Assembly (NCBI GenBank): GCA_021234155.1
Contig: JAJEKV010000021.1
Coordinates: forward strand, 20,547,498-20,611,497
DNA length: 64,000 bases
Source of the DNA: Isoetes taiwanensis
Lineage: Eukaryota; Streptophyta; Lycopodiopsida; Isoetales; Isoetaceae
Direction: 5' to 3'
Below the pieces are notes generated by a model. The model did no database searches. It was not told where the DNA came from and saw only the letters and a program-made list of their open reading frames with translations. The position numbers and the translations under genes were made by a program. Positions 58,800 to 64,000 of the stretch are shown piece after piece; the first letter of the stretch is position 1, and each line of letters begins with the position of its first letter.

Positions 58800-60366
58800 A
58801 CCCAATGTGGAGTGATTATATTTTGCATCAGCCCTATTCGTCTAGATTTTCTCCGGGTACGACTCACGCTCTTAAGATGCCATGTTGGTTTCTTCTCAGT
58901 TGTTGCTAATGGTCTGGGTACTTATTTGGCTCATTCTATTATTGATGGAGATAAATTTTGTGTCTCTCTTCCTTCTGATCGTGGCCTTCCTAACTGTATG
59001 GTTGTAAAAAAGTGGCCCTATCCTTCTGAAGTATGCTTTGCAATTGCTCAATGGCCCTCAGCTTGTTGATTTATTTCCTCAATTTTCTTTATTTGCAAAA
59101 TGTCGTGCTAAGAACAATCATTCTGCAATGGCCCTTTCTTCCTCTGTGCCTCCTACCTCTGTTGTGTCCCCTTTACCTCCTAGTGTTCCTTCTGCCAATG
59201 CTACTACTAGCTCTATTGTTGCTATTCCATCTGCTATTAAAGCCTCTATCCCGCAAAAGATTTTGCATACTCCTACTTTTGATGAGGATGCTAGGGCCAA
59301 ATTACAGAAGATCCAAGAGATGCAAGAGCAGCATGAAAGTGTTCAGGAACATCATGAAAGTGCCCAAGAGGGATGGCAAAATGTTAACTGGAAAAAAGTT
59401 GCACGTTATATGGGCTGGTCAACTTGTCTCTCATATCATGAACGAGTTTGATAATTTGCATGGAAAGGTGGAGCAGAGAGGATGTTCTCTCTTGCCAGTT
59501 ACCCAGCAATTTATTTATTTATTTATTTTTTTTTATTTTTTTTTTTTTGGGGGGGGGGAGGCTATCCCTCACCAAATGCTAAACAAAACAATGGAAGGGT
59601 GGAACAGAGAGGAAGCCCCCAGTCAATTTCCAGGATGAGATGGGCTGACCTCCCTTCAGAATCATGCGAGATGGACATGGTTGATGTTGGCTCTATTGGT
59701 ATAGAGGTGGAACATAATATTTAGAGTACATGAACCTCTGTCTTACAATGTGAGAGGAATGGCTTCTTTTCCAAGTAAAAGGAGCAAGTTAACTCTTTAC
59801 CTGTCTAAGTTTTCTAGTACCTTTTGCTACCTTCAAGAGCATAAATATCGTTGAGCGATGTACATAAAGTAGCTAATGTGTTTGGATATGACCATGATGT
59901 CTTGGCATCTGCATTTGATGCATCTAAGGCTAGTGTGCTTACTATATGGAAGTCCTCTATGAATGTCACTTTTACTCAAACAGATAGGTTTGGGCGGTGG
60001 ACAATAATCAAGTGGAAAGATACTAACCAAGAAGCCGATAAGAGACCTCGGCAGCATGGTGCTTTGTGGGCAACTGTGAGGAGTAAAATTCTTCAGCTTG
60101 GGCAGAATGTTGCATGGTTGTTGATTGGAGACTTTAATATGGTCGAGTTGGAACAAAAGTGGTCGAGGCTTTGAAGTGGTGCAAGGGTTCGAGCGAGAAC
60201 AATGGTTATGCATTTTACATGATTGTCAGCTAATAGAGATTGATAGTGATCAGTCCTTTACGTGGTGAAATGGTGGACAGGACTTGATAGGGCTTATTCA
60301 AGGCATGAACTTATTGACTATTTATTGTTGTGGTTGTTTATAAGAGATGTGTTTTTTTACTTCGGA
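58800..60366 (+). pseudogene. LINE (non-LTR) retrotransposon relic
   Basis: Scattered plus-strand pieces resemble a plant L1: an ORF1-like segment at 58.8-59.45 kb, then LSYNVRGMASFPSKRSKL..LQEHK, WLLIGDFNMV (endonuclease GDFN motif) and LIEIDSDQSFTW near 60,230. All frames are broken. The relic ends at the LTR starting at 60,367, which inserted into it. A T/G homopolymer run at 59,510-59,560 lies within. Confidence 0.55.
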
Positions 60367-61920
60367 TGTGACATTCCACATATTTATACGGTGTACGTGT
60401 AAATATACTGACATGTCAGGAGCCGAGGATACGCCATCATGGGGGTATGTAATCCAACCGCAAAGGATTAATTTAGCTATGCTAAATTAATAAGGGTTTA
60501 ATTAAAGGATAATTACCTATAATTAAGGGATAATTGTCTAATTAACTTAATTAAGCCAATTAAGTTAAGCTAATTAATTAATTAGATAGAGGACACCTGG
60601 CCAAACTCGATTGGCCAGGAGGAGGATGCTAATTTGAGGCAGCAAATTGGATCCCTATCCCAATTTGCCCCAAATCGAACCCAGAAGGAGCAGCTGAGCG
60701 CCTAGGCCATTCGAATATGGAGATCCCACATGACAACGGTTCCAGTCGGAATTCGGGTTAGTGAATAGGTTAATTTGGTATTTCTAGGGCCAGCGCCTCT
60801 GCCGGGCTTCTTCGTTGATCTTTGATGTGGATTAACCCTTGTTTGATAATTAGAACTGTTCTCAACTCTTGATTATGCACTATGATGGATGGATGTATCT
60901 TTGGTAGTATCTCTGTTAGTTCTTCCAGAAAACAGGGATTAAGGGGGGTAGAGACCTCTGTAACCCATGTGTATTTAGTATGCTTCTACTAGCTCCAGTA
61001 ATACTCAGTAATTGCGGCTTGTGCACAAGATCCCACCGAGCTGTGGAATCTATGGCATCGTTGAAGCACCAGACAAGGGGCCGTAGTGATGAAGTGTGGG
61101 GTGGGGTCTCGCCTGAGCATAAAAGGCTACGGGGACTCCTTCAGTGAGCTAGGCCTAATAGCCGGTCACGTAGAGGGCCGGGTATGGGTCTGACACTCCC
61201 TGGGTACAGTGGTGTGATCATCCTGTACTTTGAAGATAAAGTTAGGGGAGTAGGTTGGGTACGGATGCGGGGGTCGCTGATGCGGCATGTGTTCTCTAGC
61301 TCACCCATGGATTCACTGCGACTCTGGGAAGGGACACTTCTCTGACCTGCCTCATCGGACCGGGGAGATGTAACCCGGAGTAGTCCCAAAGGGTGATTCC
61401 TTGGGATTGCGTCTCCGGAAGGCTACAATGGCGCCATAGCTTGACTCGGCTCATCTGCAAAGTGTGCACAGGAGGGGCGGATGGAGTGGACAACCCTAGC
61501 CAATGTTCTATGCTAGCCAACGCCATGTTAAGATTCTATCTGCTGATCTCCTGAGACCTAGCCATTAGTCGATCCCCATTGGAGTCTGAGCCGGGGTAGA
61601 ACCTTGGGTTTGGGGTGTTTTCCTTAGCATTAGACGTATCTTCTCTGTTATCATCAGTTGGATGGATGTGCCACCCTTCGTGGTGGTTATTTATTATATG
61701 ATTATGCTGTGTGCTAACCTTGTATTCACGCTTCCGCGACTTAGGAGCCCCATTGAAGGCGTGGGCCGAATGACACCTCCGTGTCCTTCACCTAGGCATC
61801 TAGCCATGGATGGTCCGAGTTAGACGGAGGGCCTTGCTCATGGTGAGCTGATTGCCATGGGAGGAGAAAGTCCCGGTATGTATACGTCCGGAGCGCCATA
61901 TATGTTCAGGGAGTGTCACA
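60367..61920 (+). mobile_element. 5' LTR of a Ty3/Gypsy-type element
   Basis: 1,554 bp beginning TGTGACATTCC and ending GTGTCACA, with matching inverted termini TGTGACA/TGTCACA. It is followed after one base by the primer-binding site TGGTATCAGAGC (61,922). It interrupts the LINE relic. The 3' LTR is not in the window. Confidence 0.8.
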
Positions 61921-62646
61921 GTGGTATCAGAGCCGTGATTTTGGCTGATTAAAATCATAGCACTGACCAAATCTTTAACCCATTAGTTCGGTAGTTGCGT
62001 GAGAGTTCAAGCTAGTTGGACTGCCTAACTTTTCGGTGATTTAGTCTTGTGCTAGGTTGATGTAACAAATTGTTTGAGATTTAGGAAGTTTAGGGTGATT
62101 TTGGAGGGAAAAAGGTGTAGTTTGAGGACCCAGGTTTAGATGGGCCATAACTTTTAATAGGTAGCTCGGATGAAGGCGAAAATGGCTCCAACGGCTCGGG
62201 CACATCCCAAATCCCCTAGGGGGGGCACGTTTCCCGATGTCAAAATGGCAACCCCAAGGCTAGAATTCAAAAGGTGCGCTGCCTGCGGATTGGGTGTTTA
62301 GAATCGAAAGTTAGGAGCGTATTTTGCATGCAGCGCACCTATATGGTCCGCCGTATAAAATACGCGCCCGTTTTTTTTTTTTAAAAAAAATTGTGTTAAG
62401 TTTTTTTTAGAAAAAAAAAAGTTTAGTTTCAAATTTGTGTTTCCTTTTTTTGAAAGTGTGTTTCTTTGGTCGCCTCCCTTCCGCCATAACTGCCGGATTT
62501 GAGCTCTAATGCCGCCATAGCCAACCTTGGTCTGTACCTTGCTTCTGTCCTAAAGCCCTAGCGCCTCCATATAGGGTCTAGCGCCAACTTATTCTTCCCC
62601 AAGCGCCATATTTTCCGCTACTAGTGCCTACAACCAATTGTTTACC
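61921..62646 (+). other. Untranslated leader of the LTR element
   Basis: Starts with the primer-binding site and has homopolymer T and A runs near 62,370-62,460. No ORF of note until the ATG at 62,647. Confidence 0.6.
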
Positions 62647-63849
62647 ATGCCGCGCTTCAAGCTCACGGTTGACTTGAAGAAGATGAGTGTGTACCAGCTC
62701 TACAGCGTGCTTGTAGACCATCTTGCAGACAATAGTGACATGGTCGACCTTGTCCTAGACCTGCTTGTGGGCCATTTTGCTGAGAATCGAAGAATTCCAT
62801 ACCCTATTTTTCATTTTAATGAACGGTTTCTCATGAAGTTGAATGTTGCAAATCACTCTTACACTCTTCTGGAACAACCTGATCAAGCTTATGTCATAGT
62901 TAAGTTCTATCCGCTGGCGAGCCCAGATGAGGACCCTATAGAGCTTACACGTGTAGAAGCACAGAGGGTTATGGACCTTGCAAGGACGGAGGACCTGCAA
63001 CAGCTTGCTAGTGGGTCCCCAGAGGCGAGAGCAGCGCGGTTCTACTATTTGGGGATGGGCCATGTCCTTATGTATCTGGACCATTACAACCTTCCTCCTT
63101 TTTATTGGGATGAAGGTTCCCATAGTTTTGTGTTCGACGGCGTTCCACCTGACTTCACTCAGGACAGGATGGACCTTATCGGGGTGGACATGCGAGCTCG
63201 ACCGGGCCGCTACCATGCTGAGATAGCACGGCGAATCCAGGTGCGACAGGAACGGGAGGCCCGGAATGCTGAGAGGGAGGCTACTCATAGAGCGGAGGAA
63301 GTTGCCCAAGCAGAGCAGGATGCGCCACAGAATGTAGTTCCAGAGGTGGAAGGACAAGTGCCTAGACGCAAGAGGAAGTATATTAAGCCCAAGAGGGGAG
63401 GCGTCCATTACAAGACCAGGCTGCAACGGGATGCCGAGATTGGAAAGAACACGACCGCCGATCGTCGTGAACGAATAGTACAAAAGGCCAAGCACCCCTC
63501 AACCGCTGGTAAAACTTTACCATTGCCCAGACCGCCCGCCAAGCCCAGGAAGCCCCATAGGTTTCGACCAGGCACTGTAGCCTTGTGCGAGATACGAAAG
63601 TACCAGAAGACTACAGAACTCCTGATACGTCGGCTACCCTTCCAGCGCCTTGTCCGAGAAATTGCCCAAGAATTTAAGACCGACATGAGGTTCCAGGCTT
63701 TTGCTTTACTTGCTTTACAAGAGGCTGTCGAAGCCTATCTTATAGAAATTTTTAGTGATGCGAACCTATGTGCCATTCACGCAAAGCGGGTGACTATTAT
63801 GCCCAAGGATCTTCAACTAGCACGAAGGATCCGAGGGGACTTCCACTAG
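62647..63849 (+). CDS. Retroelement ORF fused to a histone H3 core
   Basis: 400 residues from ATG at 62,647 ([20 protein letters not shown]). Residues 1-190 form a domain I do not recognise, followed by a charged, helical-looking linker ([19 protein letters not shown]) and a basic stretch ([14 protein letters not shown]). Residues 302-400 align without gaps to H3 Lys37 to the C-terminus: [65 protein letters not shown]. The 99-residue length equals the canonical core. Changes include R49C and a diverged 86-90 region (AFALL). The usual N-tail is replaced, though AKHPSTAGK weakly echoes ARKSTGGK. The place after LTR and PBS is where gag lies, so I infer a retroelement protein that may associate with nucleosomes. 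Confidence 0.9.
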   Translation: MPRFKLTVDLKKMSVYQLYSVLVDHLADNSDMVDLVLDLLVGHFAENRRIPYPIFHFNERFLMKLNVANHSYTLLEQPDQAYVIVKFYPLASPDEDPIELTRVEAQRVMDLARTEDLQQLASGSPEARAARFYYLGMGHVLMYLDHYNLPPFYWDEGSHSFVFDGVPPDFTQDRMDLIGVDMRARPGRYHAEIARRIQVRQEREARNAEREATHRAEEVAQAEQDAPQNVVPEVEGQVPRRKRKYIKPKRGGVHYKTRLQRDAEIGKNTTADRRERIVQKAKHPSTAGKTLPLPRPPAKPRKPHRFRPGTVALCEIRKYQKTTELLIRRLPFQRLVREIAQEFKTDMRFQAFALLALQEAVEAYLIEIFSDANLCAIHAKRVTIMPKDLQLARRIRGDFH

Positions 63850-64000
63850 CTGCAGAGGATTAGTATTAAGTTTTCACTTTTTCATTAACATTGTATAAAC
63901 TTTATGTAACATATCTATGTAAACACTCTTTCTTGGAAATTATGGAATCAGACGGTGTATTTTAATGACTTTTCTATATATATAAGTGTAAATTATTAAA
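63850..64000. other. Downstream sequence of the H3-fusion ORF
   Basis: AT-rich, with no ORF before the window ends. No polypurine tract or 3' LTR is visible. Confidence 0.5.

Noticed and set aside
61141-61526. Minus-strand frames in the 60.4-61.9 kb LTR
   Set aside because: They lie within a non-coding LTR and show no domain.
62755-63495. 246-codon minus-strand frame
   Set aside because: It is antisense to the H3-fusion ORF, whose plus-strand reading has a clear conserved domain.

Overview
The window looks like nuclear DNA of a land plant with a large, repeat-dense genome. The signs are spliced genes with GT..AG introns, a plant-type intronless cytochrome P450 (CYP77-like), a CLASSY/DRD1-type SNF2 helicase, a fragment of the plant UDP-rhamnose synthase, and plant Copia, Ty3/Gypsy-type, MITE, SINE and LINE sequences. 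My guess is a fern or another seed-free plant. That is inference and the sequence does not prove it. There is no sign of a bacterial origin.

Layout. 1-7.0 kb holds no convincing gene, but does hold a Tourist-like MITE, a microsatellite and a small tandem repeat. At 7.0-11.0 kb lies a broken Copia retrotransposon. Its RNase H region is interrupted by an approximately 18.35-kb DNA transposon ('element 1', about 11,004-29,354) with imperfect terminal inverted repeats, and the Copia coding sequence resumes at 29,364. Element 1 carries, from left to right: a minus-strand gene for a ParB/sulfiredoxin-like domain fused to a beta-class amino-methyltransferase; the 5' part of a divergent plus-strand DUF7869-type transposase; a duplicated pair of small ORFs; an unknown minus-strand gene; a second methyltransferase-like plus-strand gene; and the catalytic part of the DUF7869 transposase.

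From 29.5 to 41.2 kb lies a relative ('element 2') with the same divergent layout. It has a stump of the proline-rich transposase N-terminus on the minus strand and a nearly complete ParB-methyltransferase gene on the plus strand. One exon of that gene is split by a 6.48-kb non-autonomous LTR retrotransposon (32,904-39,382, TSD TAAAT). Each methyltransferase gene has its own palindrome family in its introns and promoter: GTGTATTCCGGAATACAC for element 1 and GGTATAAATTTATACC for element 2. In both, a very short start exon is followed by a first intron built mostly of the palindrome. This is the strongest candidate for an undescribed system: a mobile element encoding a ParB-like/DNA-methyltransferase fusion plus a transposase, with element-specific palindromic sites that could be the protein's own targets.

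41-57 kb contains a CLASSY-like SNF2 gene with one frameshift, an RHM pseudogene fragment, another DDE-type transposase whose intron is rich in GTAC-centred motifs and one of whose exons is split by a SINE, an FCP1/NIF-like gene on the minus strand, several local duplications, and an apparently intact P450. 57-60 kb has two foldback elements and a LINE relic. The LINE relic is cut by a Ty3/Gypsy-type 5' LTR (60,367-61,920) with a primer-binding site. Its first ORF fuses an unknown domain to a complete histone H3 core, which is the second highlight.

A caution for all readings: the two near-identical LTRs of the 32.9-39.4 kb element differ mainly at CTG/CAG (and CCGG) sites. This suggests uncorrected base-calling errors at CHG-methylated cytosines. 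Many frameshifts at 13-29 kb may therefore be assembly artefacts and not true decay.
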